Shown piece by piece: positions 15,715 through 23,122 of a stretch of 23,213 bases of DNA; within the stretch, counting starts at the first letter, position 1, and each line of letters starts with the position of its first letter. A program made the translations under genes and the position numbers. The notes beneath the pieces were generated by a model that ran no database searches, was not told the DNA's origin, and saw only the letters and a list, made by a program, of their open reading frames with translations. The stretch is from Gammaproteobacteria bacterium RIFCSPHIGHO2_02_FULL_42_13 (GTDB taxonomy: Bacteria; Pseudomonadota; Gammaproteobacteria; UBA12402). Location: contig MGXQ01000051.1 of assembly GCA_001801405.1 (NCBI GenBank), positions 9,420-32,632 of the forward strand, written 5' to 3'.

Positions 15715-16632
15715 ATGAACCCACCCACAATTTATATCAAAGATGTTTGCCTCGACTATCACGATAATCCTTTATTTAAAAATTTCGCCTTAACCATTCC
15801 GGCGAAAAGTTGCATCTGTTTGCTAGGTCAAAGTGGCGTTGGCAAAAGCACACTCTTACGAGCCATCGCGCATTTAATCACAGACAGCAAGATATTAAAT
15901 TTTTCAGTCGAAACGTCCGATCAATTGCCCATTCGTGATCGCATTGTTTATATGGCGCAAGAAGATGGACTGATGCCCTGGTTAAATGTTTTAGACAATG
16001 TCTTAATCGGCTATCGTTTGCGAAAAAAAGTCACCGCTCACATTCGTGCACAAGCATTATCCTTACTAAAGCAAGTAGGTTTAGAAGAAGTGACAGATAA
16101 ACGACCTGATATATTATCCGGCGGCATGCGACAACGCGTTGCTCTCGCGCGCACGCTGATGGAACATCGACCGATCGTTCTGATGGACGAGCCCTTTTCA
16201 GCATTAGATATTATCACGCGCCTAAAATTACAAGATTTGGCTGCGGAATTATTAAAAGACAAAACTGTTTTGCTCGTCACACATGATCCACTCGAAGCAC
16301 TGAGGCTCGGCGATATTATTTATGTTTTATCCGGACAACCCGTACAATTGAGCAATCCTATTAAGCCCATACGCCCAAAACCACGCGATCCAACGGATGC
16401 GGAATTGCTGGCATTACAGGCGGATTTGTTGAGTCAGTTAAAGAAGGCAACAACACCTTGTCATTCCGGAATTGTTGCGCCTAAAGCGCAACAATATCCG
16501 GAATCCAGAAATATATTCCCTGGATCCCGGATATTTCGCTTCGCGAAATTCCGGGATGACGGGGAAAAGAGGTGTCATTCCGGAATTCCGCCGTTGGCGG
16601 AATTCCGGAATGACGGGAATCCACCATGCTAA
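15715..16632 (+). CDS. thiZ: ABC transporter ATPase for a thiamine precursor, with repeat-encoded C-terminus
   Basis: The ATG at 15715 is best placed behind the riboswitch AGGA; the ATG at 15709 adds two residues. Counting from 15709, Walker A is GQSGVGKST (40-48), the signature LSGGMRQRVALARTL starts at 136, Walker B is IVLMDEP (D160, E161), and the switch motif VTHDPLEAL follows. It would energise ThiX/ThiY uptake of hydroxymethylpyrimidine or formylaminopyrimidine; this role is inferred from riboswitch and partner genes. Residues 251-307 are encoded by inserted palindromic repeats (HSGIVAPKAQQ, PGSRIFRFAKF, HSGIPPLAEFRNDG). The stop overlaps the thiX start (ATGCTAA). Confidence 0.92.
   Translation: MNPPTIYIKDVCLDYHDNPLFKNFALTIPAKSCICLLGQSGVGKSTLLRAIAHLITDSKILNFSVETSDQLPIRDRIVYMAQEDGLMPWLNVLDNVLIGYRLRKKVTAHIRAQALSLLKQVGLEEVTDKRPDILSGGMRQRVALARTLMEHRPIVLMDEPFSALDIITRLKLQDLAAELLKDKTVLLVTHDPLEALRLGDIIYVLSGQPVQLSNPIKPIRPKPRDPTDAELLALQADLLSQLKKATTPCHSGIVAPKAQQYPESRNIFPGSRIFRFAKFRDDGEKRCHSGIPPLAEFRNDGNPPC
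16460..16560. repeat. Long palindromic element (four-stem form) at the thiZ 3' end
   Basis: Outer arms GTCATTCCGGAATT (16460-16473) and AATTCCGGGATGAC (16547-16560) enclose three hairpins: GTTGCGC/GCGCAAC (16474-16492), AATATCCGGAATCCAG/CTGGATCCCGGATATT (16493-16535) and TCGC/GCGA (16536-16546). The whole 101 bp could fold as a cloverleaf. It is in thiZ coding sequence and in the opposite orientation to the copies in thiY. Confidence 0.85.
16574..16614. repeat. Short 41-bp palindromic element at the thiZ 3' end
   Basis: A perfect palindrome with 19-bp arms, GTCATTCCGGAATTCCGCC (16574-16592) and its complement (16596-16614), around GTT. A 13-bp spacer (GGGGAAAAGAGGT) separates it from the long element. 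It ends 11 bp before the thiX start, whose weak ribosome-binding site (CGGGAA) lies at its edge. Confidence 0.9.
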
Positions 16633-17366
16633 AACGCTTCATCCTTATCACAATTGTACTGCTGACCGTCTGGCAAACCATAGTCATGGTTTTTCATTTA
16701 CCCCCCTATATTTTATCGACGCCCATACAAGTGTTTAAAACATTATTTCTCGATCGCGCTTTAATTCTCACGCAAACCATTCCGACACTGATCGAAACGT
16801 TATTAGGCTTTTTATTCGGTGCCTTATTCGGCATATTGAGCGCCATCTTTATCATGTATTTTCGTCTCGCGCGGTTATGGTTTTTACCCATTTTATTGAT
16901 CAGCCAAGCGATTCCCACCTTCGCCATCGCGCCCATTTTAGTGGTTTGGTTTGGATACGGCATCACATCAAAAATTATTACAACGATTATTATGTTATTT
17001 TTTCCGATCACCCATTCATTTTATGATGGATTGCGTCGAACTAATTTTGTGTGGTTGGATTTGGCGAAAACGATGAATGCATCCAAATGGCAAACGTTGC
17101 TACATATTCAAATTCCCGCCGCATTACCCTCCCTTGCAACCGGATTACGCGTAGCTGCCGCCATTGCACCGATTGGCGCCATCGTCGGCGAATGGGTGGG
17201 ATCGAGTCGAGGATTAGGTTTTTTAATGTTAAATGCAAATGCACGCTTACAAATTAATGTGATGTTTGCCGCATTATTGATGATTGCGCTACTAACCATC
17301 GGCTTATATTTTACGGTGGATCGATTATTAAAAGTTGCCATTCCATGGCAGAAGGAGGAAATATGA
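16626..17366 (+). CDS. thiX: ABC transporter permease for a thiamine precursor
   Basis: The 246-residue inner-membrane protein has about six membrane segments, beginning FILITIVLLTVWQTIVMVF. The EAA loop that docks the ATPase is ALAKTMN-type: DLAKTMNASKWQTLLHIQIPAAL, followed by the conserved AAAIAPIGAIVGEWVG. It is a standard BPD_transp_1 permease of the SsuC/TauC/ThiX group. The start overlaps the end of the repeat-extended thiZ; the stop overlaps the native thiY start by four bases (ATGA). Pairing with a TPP riboswitch and an NMT1-type binding protein points to pyrimidine-precursor uptake. Confidence 0.92.
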   Translation: MLKRFILITIVLLTVWQTIVMVFHLPPYILSTPIQVFKTLFLDRALILTQTIPTLIETLLGFLFGALFGILSAIFIMYFRLARLWFLPILLISQAIPTFAIAPILVVWFGYGITSKIITTIIMLFFPITHSFYDGLRRTNFVWLDLAKTMNASKWQTLLHIQIPAALPSLATGLRVAAAIAPIGAIVGEWVGSSRGLGFLMLNANARLQINVMFAALLMIALLTIGLYFTVDRLLKVAIPWQKEEI

Positions 17367-18544
17367 AAAATAACCCGTCATCCTCCTGGAATTCCACCGA
17401 AGGTAGAACATCTGGGATCCAGAAATCATATAACCTGGATTCCGGATATTGTTGCGCCATTGCGCAACAATTCCGGAATGACGGAGAAAAGAGGTGTCAT
17501 TTCGAAATTCCGCCGAAAGTGGAATTCCGGAATGACGGGGAAAATAGCTGTCATCCCGGAATTCCGCCGAAAGTGGAATTCCGGAATGACGGGGAAAATA
17601 GCTGTCATCCCGGAATTCCGCCGAAGGCGGAATATCCGGGATCCAGAAATCATACAACCTGGATTCCGGATATTGTTGCGCCATTGCGCAACAATTCCGG
17701 AATGACAAAATTTGTTTTTATTACGCTCTTCACTCTCATTATTCAGTTGTTCTCTCAAACCGCCCAGGCCAAACCCCTCACCGTCATGCTCGATTGGTTC
17801 GTCAATCCCGACCATGCACCACTTTTTGTCGCACAACAAGAAGGGTTTTATAAAAAATTTGGCCTTGATGTTACATTCATCCCGCCCGCCGATCCTTCTG
17901 ATCCACCCAAATTAGTCGCCGCAAAAAAAGCAGATATCGGCGTCACCTATGCGTTGCAATTTAAACAAGAAGTCGCCGCAGGATTGCCGCTCAAACAAAT
18001 CGGCACGTTAATCCCGATGCCGCTCGATTGTTTGGTTGTACTCGCGAGCAGTAAAATAAAAACACCGGCAGATTTAAAAGGCAAAAACATCGGTTATAGC
18101 AGTGACGCAAGCAATCACAAAATGCTGCGCATCATGTTAAAAAAATACAACCTAACCCTAAAAGATGTTCATATGATCAACGTACATTATAATTTAGCAC
18201 AGGCACTCCTGAGCAAAAAAGTCGATGCAATTACCGGTGCCATGCGAAATTTTGAGCCGATCGAAATCCAATTAGCTGGACAAAAAACACGAGTTTTCTA
18301 TCCAGAAGAATATGGCATGGACCCCTATTCAGAATTAATTTTGATTGCCAATAAAGATAAAGCCAATGATCCAAAAATTAAAGTCTTTTTAAAAGCGCTG
18401 CGACTTAGCACTATTTATTTAATCAATCACCCAACATCCACTTGGAAAACCTTCGCCAAAAACCATCCGGAATTAAATAACGAAATAAACAAACGCGCCT
18501 GGTTTGCGACAATTCCGCGGTTTGCGTTGCGGCCAGGCGTGTAA
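17363..18544 (+). CDS. thiY: NMT1/THI5-like binding protein, N-terminally extended and C-terminally truncated
   Basis: The family core starts near 17770: LTVMLDWFVNPDHAPLFVAQ, then PPADPSDPPKLVAAKKADIGV, DLKGKNIGYS and VDAITGAMRNFEPI. It should bind a pyrimidine precursor in the periplasm. The ATG at 17363 has an ideal AAGGAGG and overlaps the thiX stop, so it looks native. It is followed by 110 repeat-encoded codons (17377-17706). The real signal peptide, KFVFITLFTLIIQLFSQTAQA, begins only after them. An ATG at 17702, inside the last repeat, would give a normal precursor but has no ribosome-binding site. The C-terminus stops at RFALRPGV, about 35 residues short of relatives as I recall them. 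It may be inactive. Confidence 0.85.
   Translation: MKNNPSSSWNSTEGRTSGIQKSYNLDSGYCCAIAQQFRNDGEKRCHFEIPPKVEFRNDGENSCHPGIPPKVEFRNDGENSCHPGIPPKAEYPGSRNHTTWIPDIVAPLRNNSGMTKFVFITLFTLIIQLFSQTAQAKPLTVMLDWFVNPDHAPLFVAQQEGFYKKFGLDVTFIPPADPSDPPKLVAAKKADIGVTYALQFKQEVAAGLPLKQIGTLIPMPLDCLVVLASSKIKTPADLKGKNIGYSSDASNHKMLRIMLKKYNLTLKDVHMINVHYNLAQALLSKKVDAITGAMRNFEPIEIQLAGQKTRVFYPEEYGMDPYSELILIANKDKANDPKIKVFLKALRLSTIYLINHPTSTWKTFAKNHPELNNEINKRAWFATIPRFALRPGV
17377..17482. repeat. Long palindromic element, copy 1 in thiY
   Basis: The element starts GTCATCC and ends AATTCCGGAATGAC. Internal parts are a degenerate CCACC-GAA-GGTAG arm, GGATCCAG/CTGGATTCC, and GTTGCGC-CATT-GCGCAAC. It is the most diverged copy, and it begins 14 bp after the native thiY start codon. 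Confidence 0.75.
17496..17590. repeat. Two tandem short palindromic elements in thiY
   Basis: Forty-one-bp palindromes at 17496-17536 and 17550-17590 are separated by the 13-bp spacer GGGGAAAATAGCT. The period is 54 bp, exactly 18 codons, giving the protein repeat CHPGIPPKVEFRNDGENS. Spacers of 13 bp also precede and follow them. Confidence 0.88.
17604..17706. repeat. Long palindromic element, copy 2 in thiY
   Basis: Outer arms GTCATCCCGGAATT and AATTCCGGAATGAC enclose CCGCC-GAA-GGCGG, AATATCCGGGATCCAG/CTGGATTCCGGATATT and GTTGCGC-CATT-GCGCAAC. The terminal GGAATGAC supplies an in-frame ATG at 17702 directly before the signal peptide of thiY. Confidence 0.88.
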
Positions 18545-18553
18545 TAAAGTATT

Positions 18554-18598
18554 TCCTGGATACCGGATAATTTCGCTATGCGAAATTTCCGGTATGAC
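18554..18598. repeat. Half copy of the long palindromic element after thiY
   Basis: CCTGGATACCGGATAATTTCGC and GCGAAATTTCCGGTATGAC correspond to the right half of the element at 16460-16560. The copy can still form a CCGGA..TCCGG hairpin with a TTTCGC/GCGAAA tip. It lies 10 bp after the thiY stop and 19 bp from the convergent ankyrin gene stop, so it could also act as a terminator. Confidence 0.75.
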
Positions 18599-18616
18599 AA
18601 TAACCAGGATTTAAAA

Positions 18617-19906
18617 TCAACGACTTCGAGGTAATACAGGATCCGCCCCTGCCCCTGCCGAATCATACGCCGCCCCAAGAACGCGCTCGGTCTTTAAGCG
18701 CTTCACTTCTTGCTGTATTTTGGGATGTGCAAACAGTAAAGGATACATGTCTTTTGGACAACTTGAACCTCCTCGCATTTGCCCCGTGCGATAAAGATGA
18801 ACCATGTCTTCTGCAATTGGACGACATAGAGCTGGGGTATCCGCCGCCACCATTACTGCGGCTAATCTTAAAGAACGTGTTTGCATCTTTGCATGTAAGG
18901 CATCACGAAATTCAGCTAATGCCCGATTTTCTGGATCTGACTGGCAAGCTTTTTCTGTCATATCCATAAATCGCAAATACTGTAAATCCGTCCAAGTACG
19001 TGCAAAAAATTCAGCTGGCGTTTTAATCGCAGATTCTGGAAGTTGATAGCCAATGCGAAATCTTGCGCCGACTACAACGGCGTTTTCTAAAACTGTTGGA
19101 TGTTTAGTTAATAACGTAGCCAATCGATACCTCGTAAAATCTCTATTAATTCCTGCCCCGTTTCGTAAAAAACGGCAGGCAATTATTTGTAAAGCTACAT
19201 CATATAGATGATCATTAACTTCTTCCAGAGGTACGGGGGATGAACTCCGAGCTCTTAACCACTCAAAAAGCGTATCTAATGGCATCTCACCCCAATTATT
19301 TGTTGCACTTATTGATGCGCCGCTATCTAACAATAATCCCACTGTCTTCTCAAATGCTGCATAATGAAGCGGCGTGCTACCATCGGGATAAACTTCCATC
19401 GGATCAGCATTCTGCAATAACAATGATTTTACCATCTCGTATTGAAATGCTGCTCGTTTTGTATAGGACAGCGCGTGAAATAACGCGGCACGTCCATTTC
19501 CATCCATTTCACGAGGATTAGCACCGCTCTTTAACAAGCAATCAAGCATAGCCACAGAACCCCGCCGTGCCGCCAAGTGTAATGGTGTCAGGCCATTCTG
19601 ATTCCGAAAATCTATATGTTTGGTTACCCGACATAAAATTTCTACTATCGCATTCTGTTTACACCCAATCGCAAGATGTAATGCGATATTACCGTCTATA
19701 TCGTCTTGATCTGGATTAGCACCATGCTTTAACAACATGATAACAATCGGGATAGTTCCTCGTGTTAACACATAATGTAAAGCTGTCCGACCATAATCAT
19801 CACTCGCATTCACATCGACATCCATCGCTAATAAGCGAGAAACTTCTGCTGCATCTCCACTTCGAACGGCATCATGTAACTTTTCTTCTGCGGGAGTTAA
19901 TGGCAT
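18617..19906 (-). CDS. Ankyrin-repeat protein, possible secreted effector
   Basis: The 429-residue protein starts at an ATG with AGAGGAAG six bases upstream. About six to seven ankyrin repeats cover residues 5-225, with motifs such as GRTALHYVL, GNIALHLAIG, GLTPLHLAARRGSVAMLDCLLKSGA and GSTPLHYAA. The C-terminal half (about 240-429) is helical, matches no family I recognise and ends with a Gly/Pro/Arg-rich stretch. There is no signal peptide or membrane segment. In Legionella and Coxiella such proteins are often type IV secretion substrates; that role is inference only. It is a single-gene unit, divergent from rmuC. Confidence 0.9.
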   Translation of the reverse strand: MPLTPAEEKLHDAVRSGDAAEVSRLLAMDVDVNASDDYGRTALHYVLTRGTIPIVIMLLKHGANPDQDDIDGNIALHLAIGCKQNAIVEILCRVTKHIDFRNQNGLTPLHLAARRGSVAMLDCLLKSGANPREMDGNGRAALFHALSYTKRAAFQYEMVKSLLLQNADPMEVYPDGSTPLHYAAFEKTVGLLLDSGASISATNNWGEMPLDTLFEWLRARSSSPVPLEEVNDHLYDVALQIIACRFLRNGAGINRDFTRYRLATLLTKHPTVLENAVVVGARFRIGYQLPESAIKTPAEFFARTWTDLQYLRFMDMTEKACQSDPENRALAEFRDALHAKMQTRSLRLAAVMVAADTPALCRPIAEDMVHLYRTGQMRGGSSCPKDMYPLLFAHPKIQQEVKRLKTERVLGAAYDSAGAGADPVLPRSR

Positions 19907-20004
19907 GGTGATCTTCCTCTTTAGGCATCAAAGAGGCAGTATGACAAATAATTCCTAGATATGATATGCTTTTTATTATGCATTCTAAAAACTAAGGTAA
20001 AAAT

Positions 20005-21303
20005 ATGAACATGATGGTGATGTTTATCGATAGTATGGTGGCGCTTTTGGTCGTCGTTATTGGAGTAACGTTATCGCACCTTTTAAATGCAAATAAAATC
20101 AAGATATTAACCACTAAAATTGAAGAAAATTCTAGGTTTAGCGATGATCTATTCCGAAAAGTCTCGGCTGAAACTCAACAAAAACTGTTCGAAAATCTTA
20201 CAAACAGCACCATTTATCAACAGCGTACACTCACAGATTTGAAGGAAACCTTGCAACAAGCACTGCATCAACACCGTGCTCAATTCGATGAACATCAATT
20301 AAAGAGCTTAAAAACACTCCAAGAAAGTCTGCAAACCACCATGGCACATATTCGTGAGGAAATCAGCAAACGAGTCGACAGTCTGACGCAATCAACGGAT
20401 CAACGTTTAAAAGAAATCAGTGGCCAGGTCGAAAAACGTTTAACCGCTGGCTTTGAAAAAACCACGGAAGTTTTTACCGATGTCATCAAACGGCTCGCCT
20501 TAATCGACGAAGCACAAAAGAAAATCACCGAACTCTCGACCAATGTCGTTGGTTTGCAAGAAATTTTAAATGATAAGCGATCACGCGGTGCATTTGGCGA
20601 AATACAGCTTGCTGGACTCATTCGTAATATGTTGCCAGAAAGTCATTTTGCGTTACAACACACGTTAAAAAATGGTCTGCGTGCTGATTGTATTTTGTTT
20701 TTGCCTAAACCCACTGGCAATATTGTGATTGATGCAAAATTTCCGTTAGAGAGTTATCGATTCATGACCGATCAATCGCTAGCCGCCACAGAACGACAAG
20801 CCGCCACACAACAGTTTAAACAAGACATTAAAAAGCATATTCAAGATATTGCGAGTAAATATATTATTCCCGAAGAAACCAGCGATGGCGCGGTAATGTT
20901 TATTCCGGCTGAAGCGGTGTTTGCGGAGATTCATGCGCATTTTCCAGAGCTCAATGAATTGGCGCAACACATGCATGTTTGGTTGGTTTCCCCCACCACG
21001 ATGATGGCGATTTTAACCACTGCCCGCGCAGTCTTAAAAGATGAGGCGACACGCCAACAAGTGCATATCATTCGCGAACATTTAATCATGTTATCAAAAG
21101 ACTTTAGCCGCTTTGAAGAACGCATGGATAACTTAGCCAAACATGTTCGCTTAGCGCATGAAGATGCCGAAGATGTAAACAAGTCCGCCAAAAAAATTGC
21201 ATCGCGGTTTAATAAAATTGAAAAGGTTGAGTTGCAGTCGGTGCCTGTCATTTCGACAACGCCACCAGTGGAGGAGAAATTTCCTGCGACTGCGGATGAA
21301 TGA
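20005..21303 (+). CDS. rmuC: RmuC family DNA recombination protein
   Basis: The 432-residue protein has an N-terminal membrane anchor (about 6-27, FIDSMVALLVVVIGVTLSHL), a long coiled coil (about 30-170, rich in Gln, Glu and Lys), and a nuclease-like core of the RmuC family (about 180-390). Core motifs are RSRGAFGEIQLAGLI, DCILFLPKP, VIDAKFPLESY and MFIPAEAVFAEIH. RmuC limits recombination at inverted repeats in E. coli and is thought to act as a nuclease. The ATG has AAGG seven bases upstream. It ends 17 bp from the convergent Fic gene. Confidence 0.94.
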   Translation: MNMMVMFIDSMVALLVVVIGVTLSHLLNANKIKILTTKIEENSRFSDDLFRKVSAETQQKLFENLTNSTIYQQRTLTDLKETLQQALHQHRAQFDEHQLKSLKTLQESLQTTMAHIREEISKRVDSLTQSTDQRLKEISGQVEKRLTAGFEKTTEVFTDVIKRLALIDEAQKKITELSTNVVGLQEILNDKRSRGAFGEIQLAGLIRNMLPESHFALQHTLKNGLRADCILFLPKPTGNIVIDAKFPLESYRFMTDQSLAATERQAATQQFKQDIKKHIQDIASKYIIPEETSDGAVMFIPAEAVFAEIHAHFPELNELAQHMHVWLVSPTTMMAILTTARAVLKDEATRQQVHIIREHLIMLSKDFSRFEERMDNLAKHVRLAHEDAEDVNKSAKKIASRFNKIEKVELQSVPVISTTPPVEEKFPATADE

Positions 21304-21320
21304 TGAGGTTTCTCGCACGC

Positions 21321-22427
21321 CTATCCGGAACTCACGTTTAAAAAATAACGTCGACTTTTTAGCTCGCCTTCGGCTGATAATGCCCCCATTTTCACCAATT
21401 CTTGAAGATCTCTCGTGGCCGTTGAAGCAGAGGTTTTTGCAATGCTCATATAATTTTTCGCGCTTAATCCTCCTTCAAACCCCTTTGTCCCTGCGAGAAA
21501 TAAGCGCTCAATCACTCGGCGTTGTCTTTGATTTAACAGATCTGAAAAATGCGCATAAAATTTCTTTTTTGCAATCACAAAATCAATAATATCAAGCGTA
21601 TATTGCTGTGCCTTAAGAATTGATTGTCCAAAATAAAGTAACCATTCCGTGATTTCATTGCTGCAATTGTTTTTGGCGAGCGCATGATAATAATTTTTTT
21701 TATCCTGATTAAGGATATCTGATAAGGCAATAATAGTGGGTCGATTGATCCCTTGAGAAATGGCTTTTATCGCTATAGCACGACCGAGTCTACCGTTTCC
21801 ATCTTCAAATGGATGAATGCATTCAAAATATAAATGTGCAATGCCCGCGCGTGTTAAAATAGGTAAAGACGTTGCAGAAAATGGTCGTGTTTTATTATAC
21901 CACTTAATATAACGTTGCATCTCGATCGGCACCACCGCAGAAGGCGGGGCTTCATAATGTACTTTTGCTTTACCCACATAGCCAGAAACGATTTGCATTG
22001 GCTCGCTATGTTGTCGATATGCGCCAATTCCAGGAATATCCCAACGTCCACGCATCACCATTTCATGCCAACGACACAGCAATAGATCGGATAGTGGCGC
22101 AGCAAACTCTTGATAAAGAGAAGTCAGCATCTCACTCATCCCCTCTTCGGCTGGCGATGTTTTTTGAGAAAATTTTAATCCTAAATTTTTTTGGATTGAA
22201 CTTCTCAAACTATCGCGATTCAGAATTTCTCCCTCTATCGCAGAGGAGGATAGTCCTTCATCACACGCCAGATCAATCATAAGATTGAGTGCCTCCTCCT
22301 TGTCAATATGCTTCGTTTCACCCTGGAGTAATCCAGATTGGTGCAAAAATTGGTTTTCCAAGTCACCTAGAACGAGCGTATCGTATTTAAAATTAAACCA
22401 CTCATCCGACTCCCATATCCAATTCAT
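21321..22427 (-). CDS. Fic family protein with N-terminal inhibitory helix and winged-helix tail
   Basis: The 368-residue protein begins MNWIWESDEWFNFKYD, the opening typical of DUF4172. An inhibitory helix SSAIEGE (61-67) fits [S/T]xxxE[G/N] and precedes the Fic domain. The active-site loop HPFEDGNGRLGR (205-216) matches HPFx[D/E]GNGRxxR completely, so AMP transfer is expected. The C-terminal part (about 295-365, QRRVIERLFLAGTKGFEGG, TSASTATRDLQELVKMGAL) is a winged helix-turn-helix. Such proteins usually act inside the bacterium as self-controlled AMP transferases and perhaps regulators, rather than as host effectors. The target is unknown. Confidence 0.92.
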   Translation of the reverse strand: MNWIWESDEWFNFKYDTLVLGDLENQFLHQSGLLQGETKHIDKEEALNLMIDLACDEGLSSSAIEGEILNRDSLRSSIQKNLGLKFSQKTSPAEEGMSEMLTSLYQEFAAPLSDLLLCRWHEMVMRGRWDIPGIGAYRQHSEPMQIVSGYVGKAKVHYEAPPSAVVPIEMQRYIKWYNKTRPFSATSLPILTRAGIAHLYFECIHPFEDGNGRLGRAIAIKAISQGINRPTIIALSDILNQDKKNYYHALAKNNCSNEITEWLLYFGQSILKAQQYTLDIIDFVIAKKKFYAHFSDLLNQRQRRVIERLFLAGTKGFEGGLSAKNYMSIAKTSASTATRDLQELVKMGALSAEGELKSRRYFLNVSSG

Positions 22428-22469
22428 AAATAATATTTCCCGTATTTATAGCTCATATAATAGCATATA

Positions 22470-22500
22470 TTGGGCTATAAACGCCAATTTATTAGCCCAA
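22470..22500. promoter_or_regulatory. Inverted repeat upstream of the Fic gene
   Basis: TTGGGCTA (22470-22477) and TAGCCCAA (22493-22500) flank 15 nt in the promoter region. Nearby ATAGC-type half copies lie at 22448-22467. It could be an operator, possibly for the Fic protein's own winged helix. Confidence 0.4.
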
Positions 22501-22555
22501 AAAACGGGATAAAATAAGAGAACTTTTAAGAATCATTTTAAGAATCAATTTAATA

Positions 22556-22583
22556 ACGCCGCTGCTTGAACCAGCAACGGCGT
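22556..22583 (-). terminator. Intrinsic terminator of the gene ending at 22616
   Basis: An 11-bp stem, ACGCCGCTGCT / AGCAACGGCGT, has a 6-nt loop. In minus-strand RNA the one non-Watson-Crick pair is a tolerated U-G; in plus-strand RNA it would be a C-A mismatch. TTATTAAATT follows on the minus strand. The stem lies 33 nt past the stop codon. Confidence 0.6.
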
Positions 22584-22615
22584 CTTTCGCAAGATATGCA
22601 AAACACCTATAGCTA

Positions 22616-23122
22616 TTAGCGTCGTGCCGCCGTCATTACCCTTCTCGCTGGTGTTGTCGGAGAACCAGCACCGCCTGCTCCGGGAGTTGCTCCGGCTGTT
22701 GCCCCAGTGGGGGAAACTTCGGCGGCGAGTCGTGCTGCTCTTCTTCGTTCTTCTGAAGAAGATCCAGCAGCACCAGCCCCGCCTGCTCCGGCACCTGCTT
22801 CGGCGGCCGCCCTACCGGGGGAAGCTGCTCCTGAAGAAGAAGGTGCTGCTTTACCAAAGTAGCGAGATAATAAACGCGATTCTCCACCCCCCTCCACTCG
22901 GGTTACTCCCCAATCTCTTACAAGGTGTGCTGCACGCGTTCTTGCTTCCTGCTCTGGTCTCTGAGAAGCTGATTGAATTATTTTTCGAAAATCAGGCAAT
23001 CCCAAGGTGGGCTCGAGTGGTTCATAAAAATCGTCACAAAAGTCCTTTAAGCCAGGCTTATGCAAAACCTCATCGATTTCCGTACAAAGATCGTATATTA
23101 TTGTTACAAATTCTGCTCGCAT
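22616..23122 (-). CDS. Hypothetical protein with Ala/Gly/Ser-rich C-terminal tail
   Basis: The 168-residue product starts at the ATG at 23122; an in-frame TTG at 23158 would add 12 residues. A candidate promoter (TTGTCT, 16 nt, TATACC at 23158-23131) overlaps that TTG and argues for the ATG, possibly with almost no leader. The N-terminal half is an ordinary acidic, helical sequence (CTEIDEVLHKPGLKDFCDDF). Residues about 85-168 are low-complexity Ala, Gly, Ser, Pro and Arg with internal DNA repeats and high GC. No family is recognised. The strong terminator just past the stop supports it being a gene. The antisense frame is also open here because of base composition. Confidence 0.6.
   Translation of the reverse strand: MRAEFVTIIYDLCTEIDEVLHKPGLKDFCDDFYEPLEPTLGLPDFRKIIQSASQRPEQEARTRAAHLVRDWGVTRVEGGGESRLLSRYFGKAAPSSSGAASPGRAAAEAGAGAGGAGAAGSSSEERRRAARLAAEVSPTGATAGATPGAGGAGSPTTPARRVMTAARR

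Noticed and set aside
17496..17603. CRISPR-like regular repeats with short spacers
   Set aside because: The spacers are near-identical 13-bp sequences and the repeats are translated palindromes; there are no cas genes.
17426..17839. Minus-strand 137-residue frame over the thiY repeats
   Set aside because: It is the mirror of palindromic DNA plus the antisense of thiY; no start signals.
22524..22547. Two tandem TTTTAAGAATCA copies
   Set aside because: They are real, but short and AT-rich with no context pointing to a function.
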